41,656 nt of DNA from UBA7236 sp964638865. GTDB taxonomy: Bacteria > Bacteroidota > Bacteroidia > Chitinophagales > BACL12. Both the position numbers and the translations under genes were made by a program. The DNA lies in contig CAZXBG010000010.1 in the NCBI GenBank assembly GCA_964638865.1, positions 1 through 41,656 of the forward strand, given 5' to 3'. The notes under the pieces were generated by a model that searched no databases, was not told the DNA's origin, and worked only from the letters and a program-made list of their open reading frames with translations. Shown here piece after piece: positions 9,459-20,400 of this stretch. The first letter of the stretch is position 1; every line of letters begins with the position of its first letter.

Positions 9459-12400
9459 TTATTGTACTTTCACCCTAATTCCTTCACTATGACTCGTAAA
9501 CTCCGGCGCATACATACACTGAATACTGGTTATGCCATTGCTGAAACTGCCTTTATGGGTAACTCTTATCGGATATTCGAAAACATAGGTTCCCTTACGC
9601 AAATAACTGATAAAGAAGTTTGTACTGGCATCGCCGGTGGCTTCGTAATATCCTAATCCATCCTGCCATTTATACTCACTTAATACATTTACGGGTTCAA
9701 AACAACTTGCACGCATGTCTTTCATGTGCACATATTCCATATCGCGGTCAACACGAATTTCTATGCGCACTTTTACCAGATCGCCTACCTGTAATGTTAC
9801 ATTTTCGTCTATAGGTTTTAATACCGGTCCTGTTGCAGAATTTTCTTGCAGGAACAATTTTTTATTTAATTGTAGTTGATTGTTGGAGGATGTAATTTTA
9901 TCTATATCCTCAAAATATTGCCAATACATGGCGCCATAACTTAATTGATTGGTGGAGGAAGGTTTGATATTAATTTTGCCAAGATCAGATGTGATATCAG
10001 CACCAAGCCAATTTGTTTTAAAATATCCTGTTCCGGCTTCCACTTTATCGGGTTGTACAACTAATTTTCCTACAGTAATAATTGCAAGTTCTTTATTTGC
10101 CAGAAGATCTGTTCCTCGCAATAATAAGGCATAGCAGGCTTCGGCTGTTGCTTTGGTCGTTTTCCAATCGGTGGTCTGTTTTTGTCGCAATAACCAAACC
10201 TTCATGTCTTCAACCGATTGTTCGTCCTTTGCAACTTCACCAAATACCTCTATCATTAAAGCCTGCGTTTCAATAGGTGCCTGATACCAATAGTAACCAT
10301 AAATATTTTCTTTCCAATACATGCCCATTTCATTGGTATTTAAACTAAATTCTTTCAGCGACTTTGTGATATTTAAAGCAATAGTAGTTTCCTTCGACCT
10401 GTTTAAAATTAAAGCTATCATTCCTTTTTGATAAATATCATATTTGGTCCAGAATTTTTTTATCTGGCCGATATAATATTTAAATGCTTCTTCATTATCT
10501 TCTCCTAAAGTGGAATTAAAATAACTTCTGGCATATAAATATTGTATGGTAATATTATCAGGAATATGGTTTGTTTTATCTGTTTTATTTTCCTCGAGTA
10601 AATTATAATCTTCCACTATTCTTTTATCACAATAATCCACAGCGCGCATTAACATTTCATCAATGTTATTTTTATTTTTTTCATCCGTTATTCCGAGCTG
10701 TTGCAGATGCGCAAACCCGGTTACAATATATTGCGTAATGTATCTGTCGTCTTTATATCCTTTGAACCATGGCCAACCGCCATTTGGCAATTGCAATTTT
10801 TCTAATTTATTTATTGCTGCCGACATTTCATTTTGCATGCGGTTGATATCAAATAATAACGCCACGCGCTTTTTGCGTTCTGTTTCATTTTGTGCCTGTA
10901 AAACCCAAGGTGTTTCTTCCAGCAACAAAGATTTTAATTCCTGATTTTTTTCCAGATTTGAGGTAAGTGATTCCGGATTGTTTTTCCAGGATTCAAATAC
11001 TCTTTTTATTTCCGGATCAGAATTCGCGATATAATATGCGATGCTGTTTGCGTAATACCGACTGAAAATCTGCTCCGCACACTCGTAGGGATATTCCATC
11101 ATGTAAGGGAGAGCCTGTATTGCATACCATGCGGGATTGGAGGTATATTCCAGCGTTACACTTTGGTTGCGTATTGTATTTGAATTTGCGGAGGTAATTA
11201 ATTTGGTAAAATTAAAGTTTGTTGTTTTAGTTCCGCGAACCCAAAGTGGTAATGCCTCGGTTACTAATATTCTGTTGGTTAAAACAGGTAAAGCATTTTC
11301 TTCCCCATCCGTAAAATTTCCAGCCTTTGCTTTAACGCGGTAAACAATTGCATCAAAACCGGAAGGTATTTTAATTTTCCAAATTACAACTGCACTTCCT
11401 TTTGCATTTGTTGTAAATTTTACTTCTTTATTATTATTTGCAAAAGCGAGATCAACAGGTTGCATGTTTAATGCATTAAATAATTCGAGTTGAGCAACGC
11501 CGATTAAAATGCTATCGGTTAAATTCGAAATTTTTGCTGTGAATTCTAATTCATCTCCTTCTCTCAAAAAGCGCGGTGCATTTGGTTGCACCATTAATTC
11601 TTTTTGGGTTACCACATTACTGAATATCTGACTGCTCTGCAGATCTTTTGTATGCGTAAGTCCCATAAAGTTCCAATTAGTTAATGCCTCCGGCATGGTA
11701 AAGCTGAAAATAATATTACCGGTTGAATCTGTCTCCAACTGTGGGTAAAAAAATGCAGTTTCGTTCAAATTTGTTCTTGCGGAAATTTGATCAAACCCCG
11801 GCGTAATTGTTTCCGTATTAGATCCTGTAGCTTTTGAATGTCCGGGAGTAAAATTTGCTACTTCTTCACTAAAATCAATCTTCTTTTCGCTTTCTTCAGA
11901 TGCTGCGACTTCAGCCATTTGTGCATTTCCTGCTTCTTTTCCCACCATTATTTGATCGAATTGAACTGATTCACCATCAAAATCAGCATCTTTTCTTCTA
12001 TATCTATTATAATAACCATATCCAACATTTAGCCCAAACCAATTCAAGGCGTCATAATTTATAGAATGATATCCACCGGCACGCCACCATAAATTATCGG
12101 CCCAAGTATATTGATTCCCATTTCCAAAACTACCGTCAGCATTCCAGGAAGAATAACGATAATTATATGGCCAGGAAACAAATTGCCAGTAATGGCCTTT
12201 AAATGCATCGAGCGAAGCATCGTACATACTTGCTAAAAATTCAGCAGCAACCTTTTCGCCGTTATTTCCACTGATCTTTACCTTCCATGTTTCTTTGGAT
12301 CCCGGTTGCAATTTATCGCGATGTGTTTCCAGCTCCACTTTTAAATTCTTATTATCCCATGGAACTGTAATAAAATAATTCTGAGAAAAAAATCTTCCGT

Positions 12401-15400
12401 CCTTTATAAAAAAGATTTGAGCAGCCACTCCACCTCTATCGCTTTCTGCTATTGGAATTTCAATGTCCATCATGCTTGCAACATTTCCTTTATTCATTTG
12501 CTCAGGCAAACTAATCCATTTTCGGTTTGTTTCCCCTTTTCCATTTGTTATTTCGAGCAGTGCTTTTACTTCTCTTGCACTGCTACCGAAATTAATTATG
12601 GCATTTTCACCTGGTTTTGATAAAACATCATAAGTAGTAGTCAAATTATATTGTGGGTATGCAGAATATTCCCCTTGTTTTAAAACAGAGAAATATTTTA
12701 TGATTTTTATTTCTTCTCCGTTTTTGTCGTTGGAAGTTATTTCCATTTTATAAATACCGGTATCGTAATTTTTTACATCAATAAGAACAGAATCACTTTT
12801 TATTGTATTCCAATTTAATTCTGCAACCATATTTAATTGTTTCCAACTCAACTTATTATTTTCATCTGCGTATAGATCATTTGGAAATAATTTATAATAT
12901 TCCTGTTGTGTAAGTATTTGTTTATCAGGCTGAGCCCAGTTTCTATCGCGAAATAATTTATTGGGAGCATCTAAGGGATATATCTTTATTTTTCCTGTTG
13001 CGGGTTCGGGAGTTCCATTCAGATTGGATGTTGAAATAAGAATTGTTGCGGGTTTGTTTGTATAAATTATTTCCGGCACATCAGAATATAGGTTCAACGA
13101 AACATAACCAACCGATACATAAGTTTCCATGCTTCTGGTTTCGCCCGAAATATCAGTAACATCGGCATAAACAGTGTAAGAAAACTGGGGCCTCCATTTT
13201 TTATTTAGTGTGAGGTCGGCGATTGCGATAAAATCAATTCTAAATTTTCCTTCAGCATCTGTAGTTGTTACGCCGTTTGTAATTTCCATTTCCGGTACAT
13301 TCGGATAAGGTTTGCGCCACCAACCGTAATCGTACCAATACGGAAAAGAGGCATTTCGAACAATTCGATATTGCACTTTTGCATTGTCGATATTAGCTCC
13401 GGCATATGCTTCTGCGAATCCACTTACCTGAATGGAATCACCCAATACAAAACTTCCTTTCACCGGATCAAAACTTACAGAAAATGTTGGTCGTTTATAT
13501 TCCTCCACAGAAAAATTAGAAGTTCCATTTTCATTCTGAATGCGCATGTCGCCGGTTAAAACATTCTGCGGTGCTGTAAATGTTCCTGCAAACGAGCCGT
13601 AATCGTTTGTAGTCAGATCTAAAGATGCAATTTTCTGTGAGTTCACATCATAAAAAGTGACCGTTGTTTTTTTATTAGCTACTACATTTTTGTTTTTGCC
13701 ATCAAAGGAATTCTCTGTAATAATTCCTTTGAAATAAATGGTTTGTCCCGGGCGATAAATGGAACGATCGGTAAAGAAGTAGGTATTGTAAGTTGGATTT
13801 TTAGCGATGTTGGAACTTTTATAGATATAAAAATTATTTCCCACATCAAGAAAATCTTTACCATGCTGAATGCTAAAACTGAAATAAAAATAGTCTTTGA
13901 TCAATGGATCATTTACTACAAAATATCCGTTTTCGTCAGTTGTATATGTTTTGTCTTTATTGAATTTGTATTTTCTGGTATTATAATCATATTCTCTTTT
14001 ATAAGTTTGTATAGATGCTCCTTTTATTGGTTTGCCGGTAGTTCGGTCGGTTATATAAAAACTTTTCCCCCCGTTAATGTCATTAGTATTACTGCTCATG
14101 TATGCCAAATTGGATATCCATAATTCAACAGCTATGATCTTATTATCAGATCGATCGAAGGAGGCATTTACACTTGCCATTAAAACATAACTACCAAAAG
14201 GCAATGGGTCTATCTTAATTTCTGTTAGATGTTCGTTATGATCACCATCAGAAAGTAACTTTTGATCCCATTGTTTATAAACAGTTAATTTATTTAAATA
14301 CGCAGTCCTTTCTTCATAATCTAGTTGATCTAACTCCGCTAATTCATCAGCGGAAATTTTTAGAATTCGCAAATAAATAGTTTCTATGTTTTTAAAGGTT
14401 ACGGCACTTCTGAATGGCAAATCGGGAACATTTATCTTTTCGACAACAATATCAAGATTTTTCTGAAGTATAGTTTCCTTCATAACCAAACAATTTTTTC
14501 CGCCAATAGAATTTGGAAATTTTGATATTGCATTATCACAAATTTCAACAGCCGTTTTAAGTTCCCATTTGTATTCATCACCCGAAAGTCGCTCGTAGTT
14601 ACTTGCGCGTGATTGATGAACTTGTGCAATCAAATAACTGATACGTGCAGAGCTGCTGTCTTTACTGTACATTTTTTCCTCGCTAACTAATGCCTTCAGA
14701 TATAAACTATCTTTATTGGGCATTATCGAATTGTTTTTTGCAAATGCGAGTCGTTTAATATCAATATCCACTAAGGCTGATGGATAGGGATCGTATAAAT
14801 GCATTGTTGTGAGATCTTGCAATAATCGCAAGGCCAATAATTTTTTGGAGGCGGTATCCTTGGAACCGAAAACATAACCTGCAAAATTTTTATTGTCGTC
14901 GAATACAACCGGTTCCGTTATTTCAAAATTATATGCAGGATCAGTGATATAAACTTCGTCGACGGATAAAAAATCGATAGCGCGATGTGCTAAAAAATCG
15001 AAAAGTGTTGGGCGCATAAGCTTTCCGAATTCGTCGCCCGGAATTAAAATATCGTTGTAGTCTTTTATATTTGTTTTTTTCAACATTTCACGATCCTTTA
15101 CAGAAACCGTGTATAATTCCTGAGCCCTCTTGTGTAAAGCAGTAATATCCCAAGTGCTTATATCGTCATTTTTAAAACCAACAGTTTGTGTGCGATTCTG
15201 AATTTTCCAGCGGTTTGCAGAATAATAATTCCAATACATTTCGCCAAGCATACTCTGCAATATGTTTTTAGCAGGTGCGGAGATGGTATTAATTTTTTCT
15301 TCGAATAAGTTTATCACTTTTATCTCACCATCTTCTTCTAGTTGATGAATGTATTTAGATTTATAAGTGAGTGACTTTATTGTCTGAGGGGAATTTTTTT

Positions 15401-15611
15401 CTGCTTCGGCAAAAATTAAAATTTCTTCTACAATTTCTAATGCAGATTTTGGCAAACCGGCAGCTTCCAAAGAATCAACTTTTAGCCATTCTTTTTCATA
15501 TCCCAACCATGTATTTTTAGGATTCATCGTATTTTGAAAAAATTTTACGGATGCAAAAATAGCTGTAGTTAAAAGGCAAAAAAGTATTAATAAGATTGAT
15601 ATATTTTTCAT
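9459..15611 (-). CDS. Bacterial alpha-2-macroglobulin family protein 2
   Basis: A 2050-residue paralogue of the gene at 3087-9305, with the same architecture. It has an N-terminal membrane anchor or signal (MKNISILLILFC), a helical N-terminal region, DRTTGKPIKGA near 520 and the MG2 motif DRSIYRPGQ near 614. A variable bait-like stretch follows at about 1207-1274. Then come NLNETAFFYP and the thioester CAEQ at Cys1511-Gln1514 inside YPYECAEQ. The C-terminal domain again carries ASCFEP and IQCMYAP. The bait-like stretch here is acidic (EESEKKIDFSEE) and unlike the basic Gly/Lys/Asn-rich one of paralogue 1. It lies 200 nt downstream of the CPBP protease gene and 153 nt upstream of its paralogue. 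The start ATG is unambiguous. Confidence 0.93.
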   Translation of the reverse strand: MKNISILLILFCLLTTAIFASVKFFQNTMNPKNTWLGYEKEWLKVDSLEAAGLPKSALEIVEEILIFAEAEKNSPQTIKSLTYKSKYIHQLEEDGEIKVINLFEEKINTISAPAKNILQSMLGEMYWNYYSANRWKIQNRTQTVGFKNDDISTWDITALHKRAQELYTVSVKDREMLKKTNIKDYNDILIPGDEFGKLMRPTLFDFLAHRAIDFLSVDEVYITDPAYNFEITEPVVFDDNKNFAGYVFGSKDTASKKLLALRLLQDLTTMHLYDPYPSALVDIDIKRLAFAKNNSIMPNKDSLYLKALVSEEKMYSKDSSSARISYLIAQVHQSRASNYERLSGDEYKWELKTAVEICDNAISKFPNSIGGKNCLVMKETILQKNLDIVVEKINVPDLPFRSAVTFKNIETIYLRILKISADELAELDQLDYEERTAYLNKLTVYKQWDQKLLSDGDHNEHLTEIKIDPLPFGSYVLMASVNASFDRSDNKIIAVELWISNLAYMSSNTNDINGGKSFYITDRTTGKPIKGASIQTYKREYDYNTRKYKFNKDKTYTTDENGYFVVNDPLIKDYFYFSFSIQHGKDFLDVGNNFYIYKSSNIAKNPTYNTYFFTDRSIYRPGQTIYFKGIITENSFDGKNKNVVANKKTTVTFYDVNSQKIASLDLTTNDYGSFAGTFTAPQNVLTGDMRIQNENGTSNFSVEEYKRPTFSVSFDPVKGSFVLGDSIQVSGFAEAYAGANIDNAKVQYRIVRNASFPYWYDYGWWRKPYPNVPEMEITNGVTTTDAEGKFRIDFIAIADLTLNKKWRPQFSYTVYADVTDISGETRSMETYVSVGYVSLNLYSDVPEIIYTNKPATILISTSNLNGTPEPATGKIKIYPLDAPNKLFRDRNWAQPDKQILTQQEYYKLFPNDLYADENNKLSWKQLNMVAELNWNTIKSDSVLIDVKNYDTGIYKMEITSNDKNGEEIKIIKYFSVLKQGEYSAYPQYNLTTTYDVLSKPGENAIINFGSSAREVKALLEITNGKGETNRKWISLPEQMNKGNVASMMDIEIPIAESDRGGVAAQIFFIKDGRFFSQNYFITVPWDNKNLKVELETHRDKLQPGSKETWKVKISGNNGEKVAAEFLASMYDASLDAFKGHYWQFVSWPYNYRYSSWNADGSFGNGNQYTWADNLWWRAGGYHSINYDALNWFGLNVGYGYYNRYRRKDADFDGESVQFDQIMVGKEAGNAQMAEVAASEESEKKIDFSEEVANFTPGHSKATGSNTETITPGFDQISARTNLNETAFFYPQLETDSTGNIIFSFTMPEALTNWNFMGLTHTKDLQSSQIFSNVVTQKELMVQPNAPRFLREGDELEFTAKISNLTDSILIGVAQLELFNALNMQPVDLAFANNNKEVKFTTNAKGSAVVIWKIKIPSGFDAIVYRVKAKAGNFTDGEENALPVLTNRILVTEALPLWVRGTKTTNFNFTKLITSANSNTIRNQSVTLEYTSNPAWYAIQALPYMMEYPYECAEQIFSRYYANSIAYYIANSDPEIKRVFESWKNNPESLTSNLEKNQELKSLLLEETPWVLQAQNETERKKRVALLFDINRMQNEMSAAINKLEKLQLPNGGWPWFKGYKDDRYITQYIVTGFAHLQQLGITDEKNKNNIDEMLMRAVDYCDKRIVEDYNLLEENKTDKTNHIPDNITIQYLYARSYFNSTLGEDNEEAFKYYIGQIKKFWTKYDIYQKGMIALILNRSKETTIALNITKSLKEFSLNTNEMGMYWKENIYGYYWYQAPIETQALMIEVFGEVAKDEQSVEDMKVWLLRQKQTTDWKTTKATAEACYALLLRGTDLLANKELAIITVGKLVVQPDKVEAGTGYFKTNWLGADITSDLGKINIKPSSTNQLSYGAMYWQYFEDIDKITSSNNQLQLNKKLFLQENSATGPVLKPIDENVTLQVGDLVKVRIEIRVDRDMEYVHMKDMRASCFEPVNVLSEYKWQDGLGYYEATGDASTNFFISYLRKGTYVFEYPIRVTHKGSFSNGITSIQCMYAPEFTSHSEGIRVKVQ

Positions 15612-15677
15612 TTGAGCTGGTATTTTGTTCTAAAATAAGTATAATTTTTATTATTATGATGAGGTTTTGCTATTAAA

Positions 15678-15708
15678 TGCATAACGGTATTGCATAATTT
15701 TTTATGCA
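15678..15708. promoter_or_regulatory. Three TGCATAA boxes upstream of alpha-2-macroglobulin 2
   Basis: TGCATAA occurs at 15678-15684 and 15691-15697, and its complement TTATGCA at 15702-15708. The last two form a perfect inverted repeat with a 4-nt centre. They lie 67-97 nt ahead of the ATG at 15611 and fit an operator array. They are unlikely to be the terminator of the CPBP gene, because no T-run follows on the minus strand. Confidence 0.35.
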
Positions 15709-15810
15709 CTTTTGTTGCTTTAAACTTCTGAAATATAGGCTATTCGGGTTGTTCGGCTCATTTAATAGAATATTCCGGGGTTATTTTTTGATTCATTCAA
15801 CAGTCAAAGT

Positions 15811-16377
15811 TCAGGCATTTGGAAATGATGTTCTTTTTAAATAGACCATCAGCACTACATCAATTAGAAAATGTGCCGTTATTGCCGCAATAATCCCGCT
15901 GAATTGCATCAGATAACCAAAACCGCCCGACACTATTAACAAAACCGTGCCATAAAAAAACATGGGTTTATCTTTTGGATTTAAATATCCGTGTAAAAAA
16001 ATAAATAATAAAGCAGTTAACCAGATGCCGAGCCAGGGCTGAATTGCGCCGCGAAATAAAAGCTCTTCCCCAACACCGGCACAAAACGATAAAAAGAAGA
16101 GATCTTTAATTCCTATCGTATATTTTTTAATCAACCGGGCAAAAAAATACCGGGTTCCATCAAGCATTCTTTTTTCAAGCAGAAATACAAGAATTACAGA
16201 AGAAACTATTGAATATAAGGTGCCGATACACAATTGCAAAAAAATATTGTGTGGAGCATCGGAAAATGTTTTCGATAATGACTGATCGTGAAAAAAATAT
16301 AAAAGCAATACTCCGCCGCCTCCGAGTCCAAACAGGGTTATAAATCCTGCAAAATAAATAAATCGTTTAGATTCCAT
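15811..16377 (-). CDS. CPBP (CAAX/Abi) family intramembrane metalloprotease
   Basis: A 188-residue integral membrane protein with about six hydrophobic segments. It carries the full glutamic-type CPBP signature: EELLFRG (Glu104, Glu105, Arg109), FIFLHG (His129) and HFLID (His169, Asp173). These residues are the proposed active site of Rce1-like prenyl-protein proteases. In bacteria the substrates are mostly unknown; members have been tied to bacteriocin self-immunity and to processing of membrane proteins. The ATG at 16377 overlaps the TAA stop of the upstream lipoprotein gene by one base (TAATG), so the two are very probably co-translated. The alpha-2-macroglobulin gene downstream could lie on the same transcript. 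The family call is secure; the substrate is not known. Confidence 0.88.
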   Translation of the reverse strand: MESKRFIYFAGFITLFGLGGGGVLLLYFFHDQSLSKTFSDAPHNIFLQLCIGTLYSIVSSVILVFLLEKRMLDGTRYFFARLIKKYTIGIKDLFFLSFCAGVGEELLFRGAIQPWLGIWLTALLFIFLHGYLNPKDKPMFFYGTVLLIVSGGFGYLMQFSGIIAAITAHFLIDVVLMVYLKRTSFPNA

Positions 16378-17387
16378 TATTCCACACGACGTATCACACT
16401 GGAGCTGGTTTGTTTCGAGACTGTAGTATGTCCTTCAAAACTATCTTTCATATCCATTCCTTGCGAAATGCGCATTATTATTGGAAATCCTGTTTTTTCA
16501 TCAATTTGTCCTGTTCCTTTTACATAAGCAGAAAATTGCATATTTGCCATTTGGGCAATAACATCAGCAGGTAATTGTTTTTTATCAATTTTAACTATAG
16601 TATTAAAATTAATAAATGCTATACCATCTTTTCTATCAGCCAATGTATAGGTATTGGTCAAGGTAATAGGCAGTCCCTGTAAATTCGAATTTGTGGAAAT
16701 ATTCCATGTGTCGCCAATCTTTACAGCAGTATCGGGGTAAAAAACAAAATAATTTTCGAGGTTATCGGTTGGCGTTCCAATGGAATTTGCAATATATTCA
16801 TCGGGAACATCGGCGCCAACTATTGCTTTTATTTTTTGTATAATATTTTCATATCCCTGTATATCTGTTCCCTCGCCCTTAGTAGTAATAAAAAGTGTGA
16901 GAGGGGTATTTACCATACAATCCTCAATTTGTCTGTCAACATCTGCAGCAGGATCGGAAAGTACTTTTCCATAGGTATAATCAATGGAGGAAGAATCATC
17001 CTTAATTGATTTTCGCGCATCAGTAAGTGTGAAAGTAATTTTATATTGCTCGTTCTCTAAACTCATTACCTGCAATTTTACCTTACCATATTTTACGGAA
17101 GTTGCCTTCATTTTCATGGTATCCATACTTTGAAAGGAAGTGTAATTGGAATTATTTTCTACGTAATATGTTTTCCCAATCTCCGGTTGAAACTTTAAGA
17201 GTATCTTGTCATTTGCATTCTTATTATCGTAATTTACAACAATTGCAGTGTCGTTTTGTGCAAGGGCTATACTATCCTTTTTTTCAGTTTCTACTATTTC
17301 AGAAACAGATTTATTTTTGCATGCAATCAACACAGAGGTCAAAAAAAAGATAATTATACTATTTACAAGTTTTTTACGAATTAACAT
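16377..17387 (-). CDS. Lipoprotein, DUF6263-like
   Basis: A 336-residue predicted lipoprotein. From the ATG at 17387 the protein begins MLIRKKLVNS, has a hydrophobic stretch and then the lipobox LIAC. A GTG further out (17447) would put 20 odd residues ahead of the signal and run into the divergent promoter, so I reject it. The body alternates short beta-strand segments and includes KFQPEIGKTYYVE, with later strands on kinetics-free motifs such as KIGDTWNIS. It resembles the DUF6263 group of Bacteroidota secreted proteins, but I make that match from general pattern only. It heads an operon with the CPBP protease (TAATG overlap). A TAnnTTTG box for it lies at 17424-17431. The function is unknown. 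Confidence 0.78.
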   Translation of the reverse strand: MLIRKKLVNSIIIFFLTSVLIACKNKSVSEIVETEKKDSIALAQNDTAIVVNYDNKNANDKILLKFQPEIGKTYYVENNSNYTSFQSMDTMKMKATSVKYGKVKLQVMSLENEQYKITFTLTDARKSIKDDSSSIDYTYGKVLSDPAADVDRQIEDCMVNTPLTLFITTKGEGTDIQGYENIIQKIKAIVGADVPDEYIANSIGTPTDNLENYFVFYPDTAVKIGDTWNISTNSNLQGLPITLTNTYTLADRKDGIAFINFNTIVKIDKKQLPADVIAQMANMQFSAYVKGTGQIDEKTGFPIIMRISQGMDMKDSFEGHTTVSKQTSSSVIRRVE

Positions 17388-17398
17388 TTTTATACATT

Positions 17399-17406
17399 TA
17401 CATTTG
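17399..17406 (+). promoter_or_regulatory. -7 box for the helicase-nuclease gene
   Basis: TACATTTG, a full match to TAnnTTTG, 35 nt ahead of the ATG at 17442. No TTG is present at the normal -33 distance. It forms half of a compact divergent promoter with the box at 17424-17431. Confidence 0.45.
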
Positions 17407-17423
17407 TTTGTCAATAACAGCCG

Positions 17424-17431
17424 CAAAACTA
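17424..17431 (-). promoter_or_regulatory. -7 box for the lipoprotein/CPBP operon
   Basis: On the minus strand this reads TAGTTTTG, a full match to TAnnTTTG, 36 nt ahead of the ATG at 17387. It mirrors the plus-strand box at 17399-17406, so the two initial transcripts would overlap. Confidence 0.45.
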
Positions 17432-17441
17432 CGTGAATACC

Positions 17442-20400
17442 ATGCAAATTTCAGATACCTATCAAAAATCATACAGTACTGCTTATGCTCAGCTAAATGA
17501 TCAACAACGAAGTGCAGTGGATGCTATTGAAGGTCCTGTGTTGGTTTTAGCGGGACCCGGGACAGGAAAAACACAAATTCTGGCAGTCAGAATTGGAAAA
17601 ATTTTAATGGAAATGGATGTGTTACCCGACAATATTTTGTGTTTAACCTACACCGAAGCGGGAACAGTTGCCATGCGCAAACGCCTTATCCAGTTTATTG
17701 GACCCGATGCACATCGCGTTAATATTTACACTTTTCACGCATTTTGTAATGATGTTATACGGGCTAATCTCGATTATTTCGGAAAAAGGGAGTTAGAACC
17801 CATTTCTGAACTCGAAAATGTAAATCTGCTAGAAAACATTTTGGAAGAACTTCCTTTAAATCACTCCTTAAAAAAATTAAAGGGTGATTTGAGCAATCCG
17901 GTTATGCGTCTCAATAATTTATTTAAAATGATGAAGGATGAAGACTGGGACGAAAAAAAAATAAGTGTTGCAATTGATCATTATTTGAACGATCTGCCAA
18001 ACCGCGAGGAATTTATTTATAAAAGAGCAAATGCAAAAACAGGTGTTAAAGTTGGCGATGTAAAACAAAAGGATATTGATACCGCGAAAGAAAAAATGGA
18101 AAAACTGCGCGATGCTGCAAATTTATTTCCTATTTATACCAAACGCATGCGCGACATGGGTAGGTATGATTACAGTGATATGATAGTGTGGGTGGTAAAG
18201 GCATTTCAGGATACTTCCGTTGCCGGGGAAAATATGTTGCGCAATTATCAAGAGCGATACCAGTATTTTTTAGTGGATGAATTTCAGGATACCAATGGTT
18301 CACAAAATGAAATCCTTAATTTATTAATAAGTTATTGGGATGTTCCGAATGTTTTTGCTGTGGGAGATGATGATCAGAGTATCTATGAATTTCAGGGAGC
18401 ACGTGTTAAGAATATTCTGGATTTTTATCAGTCTTATAGTTCGTCAATTGATGTTGTAGTGCTTACTGAAAATTATAGGAGTCATCAGGCAATATTGGAT
18501 GCATCAAAGGTTGTTATTGAACTAAATAAAGTTCGTTTAATTAATAAATTGGAAGGACTGACAAAAAATTTAACCTCCGCTAATCCGGAAAGGAAAAAAA
18601 TAAGTGAGCCGAGGATCCTGGAATTTGAAAATACATTGCAGGAGCAAGCAGGTATTTTAATGCAGGTGGAAAAATTGAAAGAGGATGGAGTTCCGTTAGA
18701 AGAAATTGCAATAATTTATTTTAAACATGCGCAAGCCGAAAATCTAATCGCGGCATTCGAAAAAAGAGGAGTGCCATATCAGGTGCGTAAAAAAATTAAT
18801 ATTTTGCATTTGCCATTAATAAGGCAGATCATTAATCTGTTGAAATATTTGAGTGAGGAAGCAACTAATCCACATAATGCAGAACATTTATTATTTGAGA
18901 TCATGCATTATCCTTTCTTTAAATTACATTCACACGATATCGCTTCCATATCAGCATGGATAAGTTCAAAAAGGGATGCGACAATTACATGGCGACGGGT
19001 GATCTCAGAACCCGCTTTATTAGCGCAGATAAAATTAAAGGACCATGAAGCAATTCTGAATTTCGAAAAAAAACTAACAATCTGGTTACAGGAAACGCAT
19101 AATCTTACACTGCAAATTTTATTTGAAAAAATATTAAATGAAAGTGGTTTATTAAATTATATTTTAAAGGGAGAACAACGCATTTGGACACTGGAGGTAA
19201 TCACAACTTTTTTTGATCATATTAAATCAGAAGGTTTAAGAATACCCAGAATTACAATTAAAGATTTTATCGAAACCCTTGATCTAATGGAGGTTCACGA
19301 TATAAAACTGGAAATTCAAAAATCTGTTACTAATAATGGAGGCGTTAATTTCATTACTGCACATTCTGCAAAGGGATTGGAATTTGAATATGTATTTTTA
19401 ATGGGATGTACAGCAGATAAATGGGAGAAATCGAGAGGTAACAATATGAATTATGCCTTACCGGATACTTTGACCTTTACGGATGAAAACAATAAAGAGG
19501 AATCGCAGCGGAGATTATTTTATGTTGCTATGACCAGAGCTAAACAACATTTATTTATTTCTTATGCCACGCATAATACTGATGGAAAGGAGATTGAAGC
19601 TTCCCAATTTGTTGCAGAGTTGATGAGTGGAACAATACTCACACCTGAAAAAATAATAATTGATATGGAAACATTAATTCAATATAAAATAACAGAATTA
19701 TCGGAAACAAAGCCTGTTTATATTGATCTGTTTGATAAAGAATACATAACTAAGCAACTCGAACATTTTGTGTTGAGTGCCTCCGCATTAAACAGTTATT
19801 TGGATTGCCCGTTAAATTTTTATTTTAACAAGGTGGTTAAAGTTCCAGGAGCCAAAAACGACTCTATGGCATTTGGAACCGCGGTGCATTATGCATTGCG
19901 CCGATTGTTTGAACGCATGAAAGAATCGGAGGATAAAAACTTTCCGACGATAGAAATTTTACGCCATGATTTTGCATACGATATGCATCGCAATGAAGAT
20001 TCGTTTACGGAGAAACAATTTAAAAACAGAATGGATCTTGGTAAGCAGATACTTACTGATTATTATGGTTACTATATCAACAATTTCGGTAAAACCGTAC
20101 TTACGGAATATCCAATTAGAAATGTGGTGATGAATGATGTTCCGATAACCGGAGTTTTTGATAAAATGGAATTTAACGGCGACGAGGTAAATGTTGTGGA
20201 TTACAAAACAGGAAATATTGAATATGCTAAAGAAAAGTTGCGTTCGCCGGATGAAAAAAATCCCAATGGAGGAGATTATTGGAGGCAGATCATGTTTTAT
20301 AAAATATTATTGGATGCCCAAAAATATAAACCATGGAAAATGGTAAGTGGAGAAATAGATTTTCTGGAAAAGAATGAAAAAAAAGAATTTATAAAACATC

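Noticed and set aside
13743..14123. A 126-codon frame antisense to alpha-2-macroglobulin 2
   Set aside because: It is fully inside a strongly supported gene and has no domain features.
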